DNA of 64,000 nt, taken from NCBI RefSeq assembly GCF_013364275.1, contig NZ_CP054932.1:496001-560000 (forward strand), read 5' to 3'. Source of the stretch: Actinomadura sp. NAK00032. Its GTDB lineage: Bacteria > Actinomycetota > Actinomycetes > Streptosporangiales > Streptosporangiaceae. Under the pieces are notes generated by a model. That model saw nothing but the letters and a program-made list of their open reading frames with translations, ran no database searches and was not told the DNA's origin. Below are positions 1-8,939 of this stretch, in pieces; positions within the stretch are counted from its first letter, which is position 1; every line of letters begins with the position of its first letter. Made by a program: the position numbers and the translations under genes.

Positions 1-226
1 CTCCTACTACGCCGGCCTCACCGGCGTCCCAGAAAAGGCGTACCTGGAACTGCGGAACGCCGGGCACATGACCTTCAACTCGCCCAATACCACCATCGCG
101 AAATACGCGATCGCGTGGATGAAGCGGTTCGTCGACAACGACACCCGCTACGAGCGGTTCCTCTGCCCGGAACCGGAGCCGGGCACGAGCATCGCCGCCT
201 ACGAGGGCACCTGCCCGACCGGCTGA
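1..226 (+). CDS. Cutinase/PET hydrolase-like triacylglycerol lipase, C-terminal 75 codons
   Basis: The 5' part lies outside the window; the frame is open from base 2 to the TGA at 224-226. The visible end has the catalytic His context NAGHMTF, then AWMKRFVDNDTRYERFLC and a final TCPTG. This is the C-terminal layout of Thermobifida-type cutinases (family knowledge): the His of the Ser-Asp-His triad, then two cysteines that form the C-terminal disulfide. Such enzymes are secreted and hydrolyse polyesters, cutin and triglycerides. The nucleophile Ser, the Asp and the signal peptide are not visible. A strong hairpin terminator follows. Confidence 0.85.
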   Translation, partial: SYYAGLTGVPEKAYLELRNAGHMTFNSPNTTIAKYAIAWMKRFVDNDTRYERFLCPEPEPGTSIAAYEGTCPTG

Positions 227-240
227 CTCCCGCCGGTCCG

Positions 241-280
241 GACGGTGGCGGCGGCCGACGCCCCGGCCGCCGCCACCGTC
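241..280. terminator. Bidirectional hairpin terminator
   Basis: A perfect 16-bp inverted repeat (241-256 with 265-280, starting GACGGTGGCGG) encloses an 8-nt loop. It sits between the convergent cutinase-like gene and the PucR-type regulator. There is no U-tract, as is usual for actinomycete terminators. Confidence 0.8.
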
Positions 281-302
281 CTCCCGCAGGTCCTCGCGTG
301 TC

Positions 303-1535
303 TCACGCGCCACCGGGGGACAGCCGCCGGTCGCCCGGGGCGAGGCGGACGAGGTGGTGCAGGAGCAGCAGCAGCTCGATGCGCCGGTCCGAGTCGAGCA
401 TCACCCCGCCGAGCGTCTCCTCCAGCCGCCGGATCCGGTACCGGACGGTCTGCTCGTGCACCAGCAGCCGCTCCGCCGCCGCCACCGCGTTGTCGCGGCA
501 CTCCATGTAGGTCAGCAGCGTCCGCGACAGCGCGTCCCGGCGGTGCGGCGGCAGCTTCATCAGCGGCGCGAGCCGTCCGTCGAGCGCCAGGTCGAGCAGT
601 TCCTCGCTCTGCGCCGCCACCAGGCTCGGCAGGTGGTCCAGGCAGCGCAGCGGCTCCTTGCCCGGCAGGACGCCCCGCTCGACGAGCGCGAGCCCCCGCC
701 GCGCCCAGCGCAGCGACATCGCCGCCCTGGCCGGCGGGACGGCCGGCCCGATCGCCGCCGACCGCGTCCCCTTGAGCGCGGTGCGCATCCGGTCGCGGCC
801 GGGGCCGTCCGGGTCCGGGCAGATCAGGTACGGCTCGGCCGCGTCCCAGTCGGCGAGGAACATGGGCGGCAGCACCGGGACGGGCTCGTCCGCGTCCGGG
901 CGGACGGCGACCGCGACCGCGGCGAGCGTGCGCGGCACCGGCCAGCCGGCCGACCGCGCCACCTCCTCGATCGCCTCCGCGCTGGCCGGCGGGTCCATCA
1001 CCAGCAGGTCGCGGAGCCGCCGCCGGAACCGCTCCCGCTCGCCCGCGAGCTCGCCCTGCGCCCGCGCGTAGCCCTGCCCGGCCCCGGCCGCGATGCGCTC
1101 CAGGAACACGAACAGCGACTCGGTGATCTGGCCGAGGGTGTCCAGCGACCAGTCGAGCCGGCGCGCGTCCTTGATGAACCGGCGGCACGCGACCTGCCCG
1201 CTCACCCGGATCGCGGTCTGCAGCCCGTCAAGGCTGCGGCCCTGGCGCGCCTCGTACGCGCCGATCTCCTCGAAGATGCCGGTGACCTTCTCCCATTCCA
1301 TGCCGGGCCGGCCGATGGCGTCGACGAACTGCCGGACGGTCTCCTCCACGGCCCACCGCATCCGCCGCCCGTAGCGGCTCTCCGGCGGGCGCGCGTACTC
1401 CGGGACGAGGCCCTGGATCTCCGCCACCATCTCCACCGCCGCCGCCTCCAGATGCGGCAGCATCGGGACGGCGACCTCCGCGGGGACCGCGGCGAGCGGG
1501 AAGTCCGCGGCGGTGGGCCTCCTCTTCCGGCTCAT
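303..1535 (-). CDS. PucR/CdaR-family transcriptional regulator (410 aa)
   Basis: The C-terminal ~60 residues (LLTYMECRDNAVAAAERLLV, then HEQTVRYRIRRLEETLG) form the PucR-type helix-turn-helix, with the family's position at the extreme C-terminus. The N-terminal ~170 residues resemble the RsbT co-antagonist/RsbRD-like sensor region found in many actinomycete PucR proteins, and a GGDEF-like CdaR middle domain lies between. I chose ATG 1535 (MSRKRRPTAADF) over an in-frame upstream start because coding character begins there. The effector is not deducible. It is convergent with the cutinase-like gene and faces away from the 1.9-kb genes. Confidence 0.85.
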   Translation of the reverse strand: MSRKRRPTAADFPLAAVPAEVAVPMLPHLEAAAVEMVAEIQGLVPEYARPPESRYGRRMRWAVEETVRQFVDAIGRPGMEWEKVTGIFEEIGAYEARQGRSLDGLQTAIRVSGQVACRRFIKDARRLDWSLDTLGQITESLFVFLERIAAGAGQGYARAQGELAGERERFRRRLRDLLVMDPPASAEAIEEVARSAGWPVPRTLAAVAVAVRPDADEPVPVLPPMFLADWDAAEPYLICPDPDGPGRDRMRTALKGTRSAAIGPAVPPARAAMSLRWARRGLALVERGVLPGKEPLRCLDHLPSLVAAQSEELLDLALDGRLAPLMKLPPHRRDALSRTLLTYMECRDNAVAAAERLLVHEQTVRYRIRRLEETLGGVMLDSDRRIELLLLLHHLVRLAPGDRRLSPGGA

Positions 1536-1918
1536 GGCCACCAGGGTCGGGCGCGGCGACGGTCCGGCGATAGGCAGGCACGGAAAGTTTCGGCGGCCCC
1601 CGGTTGTCACCCGGCTGACAGTCGCGGACACGCCGGGCGGCGTGTCGCGCGGGCCGCGGGCCCGGCCCCTCCCGGCGGCCCGCGACGGGCGAAAGAATCT
1701 TCCCGCAGCGGACCTCCGGGCGCCGAACCGGAATTCTTCGCAAAGCTATTCCCGGGACCGGCCAAACCGCGAAGGATTACCTCCCAACAAGGCGGAGATC
1801 GGTATCACCGACCGGACGTTCCCGACGTACCGACAATGGCCGGTCATTCGTGCCGGGCCGCGAAGACTTGACCCGGCGGAAGTCGACTTCCGGGGCCGGC
1901 TGCGGGAGGGTCTTCCCC
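1536..1918. promoter_or_regulatory. Non-coding region with 16-bp palindrome
   Basis: I see no convincing gene here. The region separates the leftward PucR gene from a rightward small gene. A perfect 16-bp palindrome, CGGAAGTCGACTTCCG, lies at 1877-1892, about 27 bp before the ATG at 1919 and just after a TTGACC hexamer at 1868-1873. This is a reasonable place for an operator; what binds it is unknown. Confidence 0.4.
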
Positions 1919-2173
1919 ATGCATTCACGAATTCGTGCCGCCGCCGGTTCGTCCGGACCCGCCGGCTGGCTGCTGGCCTTTCTCGGCGCCCGCGAGCAGT
2001 CGCTGCGCACCCACACCGGACTCGCCGCCGGACCGGCGGAATGGCTGCTGGTCTTCCTGGAGGTCGAGCGCACCGAGCTGGCGGCCCGGCGGCGTCCCGC
2101 CGCCGCCGTGCTGCCCCGCCGCGACCGGCACGAGGAGTCCCCCTTCGGCCGCCTGACCGCCCGCAGCGCGTAG
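1919..2173 (+). CDS. Small hypothetical protein (84 aa)
   Basis: The frame starts at ATG 1919 with a good ribosome binding site, GGGAGGG at about 1905, and reads MHSRIRAAAGSSGPAGWLLA onward to FGRLTARSA. It is Arg/Ala-rich, with two amphipathic helices around GWLLAFLGAREQ and EWLLVFLEVERTE, a possible internal duplication (GPAGWLLAFL / GPAEWLLVFL). It ends 9 bp before the next gene, so the two are probably one transcript. I do not recognise a family. Confidence 0.55.
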   Translation: MHSRIRAAAGSSGPAGWLLAFLGAREQSLRTHTGLAAGPAEWLLVFLEVERTELAARRRPAAAVLPRRDRHEESPFGRLTARSA

Positions 2174-2182
2174 GGGACGGCC

Positions 2183-2980
2183 ATGACCCTCGAGATGCTC
2201 CTCGCCGCCCTGATCGGCGGCGCGATCGGCCTCGCCGAACTGGTCGCGCGCTACCGCGACAAGCCCGTCTCCGCCGCCCTGTCTCCCGGCGGCCTGCTGT
2301 TCGTCTTCGTCAACGCCAGCGCGTCCATCGTCGCGCTGATCGCGATCACCGCCGCCGGCTGGACGTTCGGGCTGCCGGACACCACGCCCCTGGCGAGCAT
2401 CATGGTCGTCCGGGTGATCGCCGCCGGGCTCGGGTCCGCGGCCGTGCTGCGGATGTCGTTCGCCCCCGCGCAGAGCCAGGCCGCCGGCACCGGTCCCGTC
2501 TCCCTCCTCAACGGCATCCTCCGGCTCACCGACGGCGAGCTGGAGCGCAAGCGCGCGCTCAGCAGGCTGTCGCACAACGACCTGTCCGGGCTGTCGTTCG
2601 AACGCGACCACGCGGCCCTCGCCGAGCTGTGCTGCCACCTGATGCGCGAGTTCGACCTGGCCGAGGCGCAGCGGCTCGGCGGCCTCGCCGCCGAGCTGAG
2701 CAGCCGCGACGACCTCACCGACGCCGACAAGCTGGACTGCTGGGGCCTGGAGCTGACCCGGCTGGTCGGCGAGCGCGCCCTCCGGCAGGCCGCGCGGCGG
2801 CTGCGCGACCGCCCCCGGGACGAGCCCCGCCCCGCCGAGCCGGCCGAGCCCGCCCCGGCGCCCGACACCGACCACCTGGTGGAGACCGTGCCGCCGCCGC
2901 GGTCGCCCATCGCCAAGACCTCCCGGCTCGCCGCGAGCACGGGCGGCCGGACGGAGCGCAAGTCGTTCAGCGACATCTGA
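2183..2980 (+). CDS. Membrane protein of unknown function (265 aa)
   Basis: Starts MTLEMLLAALIGGAIGLAEL. Two or three hydrophobic segments lie in the first ~100 residues (3-20, 33-60 with FVNASASIVALIAITAAG, and 75-95). A soluble helical domain follows with LNGILRLTDGELERKRALSR and an acidic region, then a Pro/Ala-rich tail ending ERKSFSDI. It looks like an N-terminal membrane anchor with a cytosolic domain. It is co-directional with and 9 bp from the upstream small gene, and a rho-independent terminator follows. No family is recognised. Confidence 0.7.
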   Translation: MTLEMLLAALIGGAIGLAELVARYRDKPVSAALSPGGLLFVFVNASASIVALIAITAAGWTFGLPDTTPLASIMVVRVIAAGLGSAAVLRMSFAPAQSQAAGTGPVSLLNGILRLTDGELERKRALSRLSHNDLSGLSFERDHAALAELCCHLMREFDLAEAQRLGGLAAELSSRDDLTDADKLDCWGLELTRLVGERALRQAARRLRDRPRDEPRPAEPAEPAPAPDTDHLVETVPPPRSPIAKTSRLAASTGGRTERKSFSDI

Positions 2981-2991
2981 CATCCCGGGAG

Positions 2992-3030
2992 ATACCGGTG
3001 CGTCCCGCCAGCGGGCGCACCGGTATTTTT
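2992..3030 (+). terminator. Rho-independent terminator
   Basis: ATACCGGTGCG (2992-3002) pairs with CGCACCGGTAT (3016-3026). A second inner stem, CCCGC/GCGGG, has a 2-nt loop, and TTTT follows. A U-tract is unusual in such GC-rich DNA. It lies 11 bp after the stop of the membrane-protein gene. Confidence 0.85.
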
Positions 3031-3045
3031 CGCACCGGTATTTTT
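3016..3045. repeat. 15-bp direct repeat duplicating the terminator arm
   Basis: CGCACCGGTATTTTT occurs at 3016-3030 and again immediately at 3031-3045. The 3' arm and U-tract of the terminator have been tandemly duplicated, so the 5' arm can pair with either copy. Confidence 0.85.
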
Positions 3046-3102
3046 CGCGGAAAGGCGCACCTTTCCCCCTTTTCGTCGGGCGCACCATTCCGGCGGGACG
3101 GG

Positions 3103-3297
3103 CTATTTCGACCGGAGGGGCCCCGGGACGGAATCAGCTTCGTCCCGCTCCTCCAGGGTCGCCGCGATACGGTGCAGTGCCTCCGCCAGCGAGACGAGCG
3201 CCTGCACCTGGGCGGCCGCCATGAGATTCCCCGGGGAGGGATCGGCGGCCTGCGCCTCCGCGGCCGCGTCGCACGCCTGCTGGCTCCACCAATGCAC
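3103..3297 (-). CDS. Small hypothetical helical protein (64 aa)
   Basis: A GTG start at 3297 is preceded on the minus strand by AGGA about 8 nt upstream. The protein begins MHWWSQQACDAAAEAQAA, continues with the amphipathic helix QALVSLAEALHRIAATLEER, and ends in an acidic tail. Its composition looks protein-like, whereas the overlapping minus frame is Arg/Pro-rich and shadow-like. The family is unknown. Confidence 0.5.
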   Translation of the reverse strand: MHWWSQQACDAAAEAQAADPSPGNLMAAAQVQALVSLAEALHRIAATLEERDEADSVPGPLRSK

Positions 3298-3381
3298 GCG
3301 GCGATCCTATTCGACACGGCGAATGCGGCACCCGCCGCCGCGCCGCGCCATTACCGACACCGGAATTGAAAGGTCAGGAAC

Positions 3382-3642
3382 ATGAACTCAGCACCGCGCG
3401 CGGCGCCGGGCGCCGCCGACCGGAGACCGCCGCGCTGGGCCGGGAAGCCGGTGTCCCGGCTGACCGTCGGCGAACTCGCCGAGGCCCTGGAGTACCTGGA
3501 GCGGCACCGTCCCGACGACGACGTCCTCGGCCGCGCCCTCGCCGGCGAGTTCGCCCGGCGCACCGCCGCCGCCGAGTTCGCGCGCCGCGCCTCCGCGGCC
3601 CGGCCGGACGCCCCGGAACCGCCGCGCGACCCCGTCCCGTGA
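3382..3642 (+). CDS. Small hypothetical protein (86 aa)
   Basis: ATG 3382 has an AGGTCAGGA ribosome binding site. The N-terminus is disordered and Pro/Arg-rich; a folded-looking core follows (VSRLTVGELAEALEYLERH, then RPDDDVLGRALAGEFARR). The C-terminus is Ala/Pro-rich. It is convergent with the MFS gene, which ends 7 bp downstream. I do not recognise a family. Confidence 0.55.
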   Translation: MNSAPRAAPGAADRRPPRWAGKPVSRLTVGELAEALEYLERHRPDDDVLGRALAGEFARRTAAAEFARRASAARPDAPEPPRDPVP

Positions 3643-3649
3643 CGGGCTC

Positions 3650-4900
3650 TCAGCCGGCGGACGCCGGCTCCACCGTGCCCTCGCCGGCGGTCTCCCGGGC
3701 GCTGCCGCCGCCCCGCCGCGCCAGCAGCGGGACGCAGAGGAACACGGCCGCGCCCATGACGAGGAAGTACGGCGCCGTCCCGGCGTCCAACAGGAACCCG
3801 CCCGCGAACGGGCCGAGGAAGAAGCCGAGCTGACGTACCTCCGACAGGCCGAAGTAGGCGCCCTTGTGCTCGTCGGACGCCATCTCGTGGACGGCCATGT
3901 CGGGCATCGGCAGCAGGATGCCCTCGCCGACCGTCCAGAAGACGATCCCGGCGTACAGCCAGGCCAGGCCGGACGGGCTCGCCCAGAAGCAGGCGAACGC
4001 GAGCGTGAAGTTCGCCGCCCCCAGCACGGTCATGGCGGTGCGGCCGACCCGGCCCGACACCCGGTCGATCGGCAACTGGAAGGCCAGTGCCAGCACGGCG
4101 TTGGTGATGAACAGGACGGCGAAGTACCCCTCCGTCCGGTCGCCGTACTGCGCCTTCATGTACAGCGGGATCATCGACTCGAGCTGCGAGAAGACGAAGA
4201 ACACCACGATGCCGCCGGCGACGACCGCCAGGAGCCGCCGGTCCCGGAGGGTCGCCGCCAGGGACTCCCGCGCCGAGGCTCCGGACCCGTGCCCCGTCCG
4301 GCCGCGCGGCTGCAACGCGCGCAGATCGCGGTTGCGCACCAGCACCAGGACCAGGTACGACGCGTAGAAGAACGCGGGCACGGCGAAGAACGCCACCGGG
4401 CCCACGTGGTACAGCGCGCCGCCGATCGCGGGCCCGCCGATGGCCCCCGCGCACAGCGTCATGTACCGCACCCGGAACATGCGGCCCTCGTCGTCGGCCG
4501 CGTGCGACAGCAGCTTCTTCGCGCCCGGCTCCACCATCAGCCGCGCCACGCCCAGCATCAGGAACAGCACCACGATCGGCGCCGCCGCGCGGACCGTGGC
4601 GAGCAGCGCGTACACGGCGACGTAGCAGACCAGCCCGGCCCGCATCAGCGGTACCGCCCCGAGCCGGTCGACGACCATCCCGCCGAGCAGGCCGCCGAAC
4701 GCGGCGACGAGCGCGACCGCCCCCACGACCGCGCCCACGGCGGGCTTGCCGAAGCCCGTGTGCTCGCTCAGGTACAGCGGCGCGAACGGCATCGCCGCGA
4801 AGAACGCGAGCGAGTTCAGCAGCGCGCCGCCTTCGAGCAGCCGCTGTACTGGAGTGAGCCGCCATAACGGCGTCCGCGTCGCGTCCCTCGCCTCCGCCAC
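3650..4900 (-). CDS. Major facilitator superfamily transporter (416 aa)
   Basis: A polytopic protein of the usual MFS length with about 12 hydrophobic segments. It starts MAEARDATRTPLWRLTPVQR; helix 1 is ALLNSLAFFAAMPFAPLYL. The loop 2-3 region holds the MFS-A-like GGLLGGMVVDRLGAVPLMR, and the second half has a matching loop after QLPIDRVSGRVGRTAMTV. The general fold resembles drug:H+ antiporters (inference). The substrate cannot be read from sequence. It is divergent from the DUF488 gene across an 83-bp gap. Confidence 0.85.
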   Translation of the reverse strand: MAEARDATRTPLWRLTPVQRLLEGGALLNSLAFFAAMPFAPLYLSEHTGFGKPAVGAVVGAVALVAAFGGLLGGMVVDRLGAVPLMRAGLVCYVAVYALLATVRAAAPIVVLFLMLGVARLMVEPGAKKLLSHAADDEGRMFRVRYMTLCAGAIGGPAIGGALYHVGPVAFFAVPAFFYASYLVLVLVRNRDLRALQPRGRTGHGSGASARESLAATLRDRRLLAVVAGGIVVFFVFSQLESMIPLYMKAQYGDRTEGYFAVLFITNAVLALAFQLPIDRVSGRVGRTAMTVLGAANFTLAFACFWASPSGLAWLYAGIVFWTVGEGILLPMPDMAVHEMASDEHKGAYFGLSEVRQLGFFLGPFAGGFLLDAGTAPYFLVMGAAVFLCVPLLARRGGGSARETAGEGTVEPASAG

Positions 4901-4983
4901 GCGGCGACACTACGGCCCGCCACCGACAGAATCCGCGCATCACGGCGGCGGGCCGGGTATAGGACGGACGTGAGGAGGTCCTG

Positions 4984-5352
4984 ATGGCAGGGAGCACGCA
5001 GGTCAGGCTGCGCAGGGTGTACGACGCGGCGTCGTCCGAGGACGGCAAGCGGATCCTGGTCGACCGCGTATGGCCGCGCGGGCTGTCCAAGGACAAGGCC
5101 CGCCTGGACGAGTGGGAGAAGGACGTCGCCCCCTCGACCGAGCTGCGCAAGTGGTACGGCCACGACGTGGACAAGTTCGAGGAGTTCACCGACCGCTACG
5201 ACGCCGAGCTGCGCGACCCCGACCGCGCGGCCGCCCTCGACCGGCTCCGCGACCTCGCCGCGCACGGCACGATCACCCTGCTCACCGCGACGAAGGACAT
5301 CGACCACAGCCAGGCCGCCGTCCTCGCCGGCCGCCTGCGCGCCTCCGGCTGA
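4984..5352 (+). CDS. DUF488 family protein (122 aa)
   Basis: The conserved DUF488 signature is clear: VRLRRVYDAASSEDGKRILV, DRVWPRGLSKDKARLDEW, KDVAPSTELRKWYGHD and a C-terminal ITLLTATKDIDHSQAAVL. Family members are small cytosolic proteins with no settled biochemical role. GAGGTCCTG precedes ATG 4984. The gene is complete and of normal length. A GC-rich tandem repeat begins directly after the stop. Confidence 0.9.
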   Translation: MAGSTQVRLRRVYDAASSEDGKRILVDRVWPRGLSKDKARLDEWEKDVAPSTELRKWYGHDVDKFEEFTDRYDAELRDPDRAAALDRLRDLAAHGTITLLTATKDIDHSQAAVLAGRLRASG

Positions 5353-5354
5353 CC

Positions 5355-5425
5355 ACCGCTCGCCGCCCGCCGCTCGCCGCCCGCCGACTCGCCCGCCCGC
5401 CGACTCGCCGCCCGCCGGCCCGCCG
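5355..5425. repeat. GC-rich tandem repeat after the DUF488 stop
   Basis: Imperfect units of about 15-16 bp built on CGCCGACTCGCCGCCC and CCGCTCGCCGCC run from 3 bases after the DUF488 stop codon to about 5425. This is one of several short tandem arrays in the window that begin at a gene end. Confidence 0.65.
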
Positions 5426-5468
5426 CGCGGGCGCTCTGAACGGCGCGTTGAATTTGCGACGCGACTTG

Positions 5469-5511
5469 ATGGAACGATCCCTTTTAAAGGAAAGTTTCAT
5501 GGACGTTCCAT
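5469..5511. promoter_or_regulatory. Inverted repeat in AT-richer upstream region of DUF4360 gene
   Basis: ATGGAACG (5469-5476) and CGTTCCAT (5504-5511) form a perfect 8-bp inverted repeat. Between them lies a second small dyad, CCTTT-T-AAAGG. The stretch 5440-5640 is noticeably less GC-rich than the flanks, as expected for a promoter/5' UTR of the secreted protein gene at 5649. The role is inferred from position only. Confidence 0.4.
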
Positions 5512-5648
5512 TGTCGCTGCTGGGCCGCAGAGAGCGCCTTCCATTGGCCCGCTCCATTAAGTCGGCAGCCTGTTGAAAAGTGCGGATTGACCCTCTGAGC
5601 TGGCAAGTTTACGCTCCCTTTGCGCAGGCTCCAGCGAGGAGGAATCGC

Positions 5649-6305
5649 ATGCGTAAAGGGATTGCCGTTTCCGCCGCCGCCGCAATTGCCGGGATGTCGG
5701 TGGCGGTCGCGACCGCCGTGCCGGCGTCCGCCGCACCGCTCCGGCACGGCCCGGACGGCGTGACGATCGAGATCGCGACCGTCAACGGGTCGGGGTGCCC
5801 GGCGGGGACCGCCGCCGTCGCCGTCTCCGACGACAAGGAGGCGTTCACCGTCACCTACAGCGAGTACATGGCGCAGGCGGGCGGTTCCTCGGCGCCGACC
5901 GACTTCCGCAAGAACTGCCAGATCAACATGAAGGTGCACGTCCCGCAGGGCTTCACCTATGCGATCGCGTCCGCCGACTACCGCGGCTTCGCGTGGCTGG
6001 AGCCCGGCGCGAGCGCGATCGAGAAGGCGAGCTACTACTTCCAGGGGATGCCGCAGACCTCCGCCCTCTCGCACACCCTGAGCGGCGAGTACGCCGACAA
6101 CTGGCAGTTCACCGACACCAACGACGTGGCGCAGCTCGTCTACAAGCCGTGCGGCGAGGAGCGCAACTTCAACATCAACACCGAGCTGCGGGTGCTCAGG
6201 GGCACCTCCGACCCGTCGAAGACGAGCTTCATCTCCATGGACTCGACCGACGGAACCATCAAGACCACCTACCACTTCGCCTGGAAGCAGTGCCCCCCGT
6301 GGTGA
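5649..6305 (+). CDS. Secreted DUF4360 protein, copy 1 (218 aa)
   Basis: ATG 5649 follows GAGGAGGAAT. The N-terminus, MRKGIAVSAAAAIAGMSVAV, is a signal peptide with likely cleavage after PASAAP. The mature part carries the DUF4360 pattern: VNGSGCPAGTAAVAVS, DFRKNCQINMKVHVPQGFTY, ADYRGFAWLEPGASA, KPCGEERNFNINTELRV and a final HFAWKQCPPW. Four cysteines suggest two disulfides. The extracellular function is unknown. A paralogue follows at 6407, so this is a tandem duplication. The stop codon sits inside a 14-bp repeat array. Confidence 0.9.
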   Translation: MRKGIAVSAAAAIAGMSVAVATAVPASAAPLRHGPDGVTIEIATVNGSGCPAGTAAVAVSDDKEAFTVTYSEYMAQAGGSSAPTDFRKNCQINMKVHVPQGFTYAIASADYRGFAWLEPGASAIEKASYYFQGMPQTSALSHTLSGEYADNWQFTDTNDVAQLVYKPCGEERNFNINTELRVLRGTSDPSKTSFISMDSTDGTIKTTYHFAWKQCPPW

Positions 6306-6381
6306 CGAGCCCGTGGTGACCAGCCCGTGGTGACCAGCCCCGCGGTGACGAGCCCGTGGTGATCACCCCGCGGTCGAGGAG
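6296..6381. repeat. 14-bp tandem repeat across the stop codon (about 6 units)
   Basis: Units of CCCGTGGTGACCAG or variants lie at 6296, 6310, 6324, 6338, 6353 and 6367. The TGA stop of DUF4360 copy 1 (6303-6305) is in the first unit, so each unit carries a potential stop in that frame. The array fills nearly the whole gap to the second paralogue. Confidence 0.85.
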
Positions 6382-6406
6382 CCCCGAGTAAGAAGGAGAA
6401 CGACCG

Positions 6407-7060
6407 ATGCGCAAAGGACTGTCCGTGCCGGCGGCCTGCCTGGCCGCCCTCGCGCTGCCGCTGTCGGCGGCCCCCGCCGCGGCCGCGGACGCCGCCGACC
6501 CGCCGCCGTCCGACCGGATCGTCATCGACGTCCTCACCGTGAACGGGTCGGGCTGCCAGTCCGGCACCGCCGCGGTGGCGACGGCGAGCGACAACACCGC
6601 GTTCACCGTGACCTACAGCGACTACCTGGCGCAGGCCGGCGGGAACTCCGACCCCACCGACTTCCGCAAGAACTGCCAGATCAACCTGCGGGTGCACGTC
6701 CCGCAGGGCTTCACCTACGCGATCGCCGGCGCCGACTACCGCGGCTTCGCCTACCTCGCGGACGGCGCGTCCGGCATGGAGAAGGCGAACTACTACCACC
6801 AGGGCATGGCCCAGACGACGCCGGTCAGCCACACGATCAAGGGCGCGTACTCGGACAACTGGCAGTTCTCCGACCGGACGCCCGTCACCGAGCTGGTCTT
6901 CAAGCCGTGCGGCGAGGACCGCAACTTCAACATCAACACCGAGCTGCGGGTCTACCAGGGCAGCTCGGACGCGGCGCAGACCAGCTTCATGGCCTTCGAC
7001 TCGACCGACGGCGGCGTCAAGACCACCTACCACTTCGCGTGGAAGCGGTGCCCCGCCTGA
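6407..7060 (+). CDS. Secreted DUF4360 protein, copy 2 (217 aa)
   Basis: ATG 6407 follows AAGAAGGAGAA. The start MRKGLSVPAACLAALALPLS is a signal peptide with cleavage near AAAADAAD. Motifs match copy 1 nearly word for word (VNGSGCQSGTAAVAT, DFRKNCQINLRVHVPQGFTY, KPCGEDRNFNINTELRV, HFAWKRCPA), with the same four cysteines. The mature parts are much more alike than the signal peptides, consistent with a tandem duplication. A strong hairpin terminator follows. Confidence 0.9.
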   Translation: MRKGLSVPAACLAALALPLSAAPAAAADAADPPPSDRIVIDVLTVNGSGCQSGTAAVATASDNTAFTVTYSDYLAQAGGNSDPTDFRKNCQINLRVHVPQGFTYAIAGADYRGFAYLADGASGMEKANYYHQGMAQTTPVSHTIKGAYSDNWQFSDRTPVTELVFKPCGEDRNFNINTELRVYQGSSDAAQTSFMAFDSTDGGVKTTYHFAWKRCPA

Positions 7061-7080
7061 CCGGATCGTCCCCGCGACAC

Positions 7081-7119
7081 GCCGGGCCGCGTCCCCGCCC
7101 AGGGAGGACGCGGCCCGGC
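7081..7119 (+). terminator. Hairpin terminator after DUF4360 pair
   Basis: GCCGGGCCGCGTCC (7081-7094) pairs perfectly with GGACGCGGCCCGGC (7106-7119) around an 11-nt loop. It separates the DUF4360 genes from gdhA. Confidence 0.85.
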
Positions 7120-7174
7120 GCCTTGTCAGCGAGGGACGGGTTCCGACCTGCGGACAGGCGGTCTCAGGCGGTGA

Positions 7175-8596
<1,422 letters not shown>

Positions 8597-8884
8597 CCGG
8601 CCCCACCCAGGGACGGGCGCCTTCAACGGCGAGGGCCCCGCCCCCGACGGCCGCTCCCCCCGCGGCCCCCTTCCGGGCACTCCGCCCACTTTCCCCCTCT
8701 GCGATCACGCGCTCAGCCCTCGGTTGACGACGTCCCGACGCAGCGCGGCGCTTCCGCAACGTCCTTCGCGACGCCTCTCGCCCCGGCTCCCCACGCCCGC
8801 CGCGCACATGCGGCATGCCTTCGCACCGGCACAGGCCGGGGCCTTCCACTGGCCAAATGAGCCTCATCGGACCCTTGACTGAAT
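8597..8884. other. Intergenic region, no gene seen
   Basis: Very GC-rich DNA without a credible coding frame. It holds C-rich runs after gdhA that may act in termination, and it ends with TTGACT at 8875-8880 next to the AT-rich promoter motif of the following operon. Confidence 0.4.
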
Positions 8885-8901
8885 GCTTTCTTTTATAAGA
8901 T
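8885..8901 (+). promoter_or_regulatory. Promoter/operator motif of the decarboxylase operon
   Basis: GCTTTCTTTT followed directly by ATAAGAT lies in the only AT-rich patch for hundreds of bases, about 40 bp before the ATG at 8940. The same two blocks, separated by 4 extra bases, precede livH at 33314-33334. TTGACT at 8875 and TAAGAT at 8896 could be -35 and -10 with a short 15-bp spacer. Shared control by the FadR-type regulators encoded nearby is an inference. Confidence 0.55.
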
Positions 8902-8939
8902 AGTCCCTACCAGTGCCGAGAGTGCTCTGGGAGGCGCGG

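Noticed and set aside
3016..3045. Short direct repeat as an attachment site
   Set aside because: It is a duplication of the terminator arm and U-tract; no integrase or tRNA gene is nearby.
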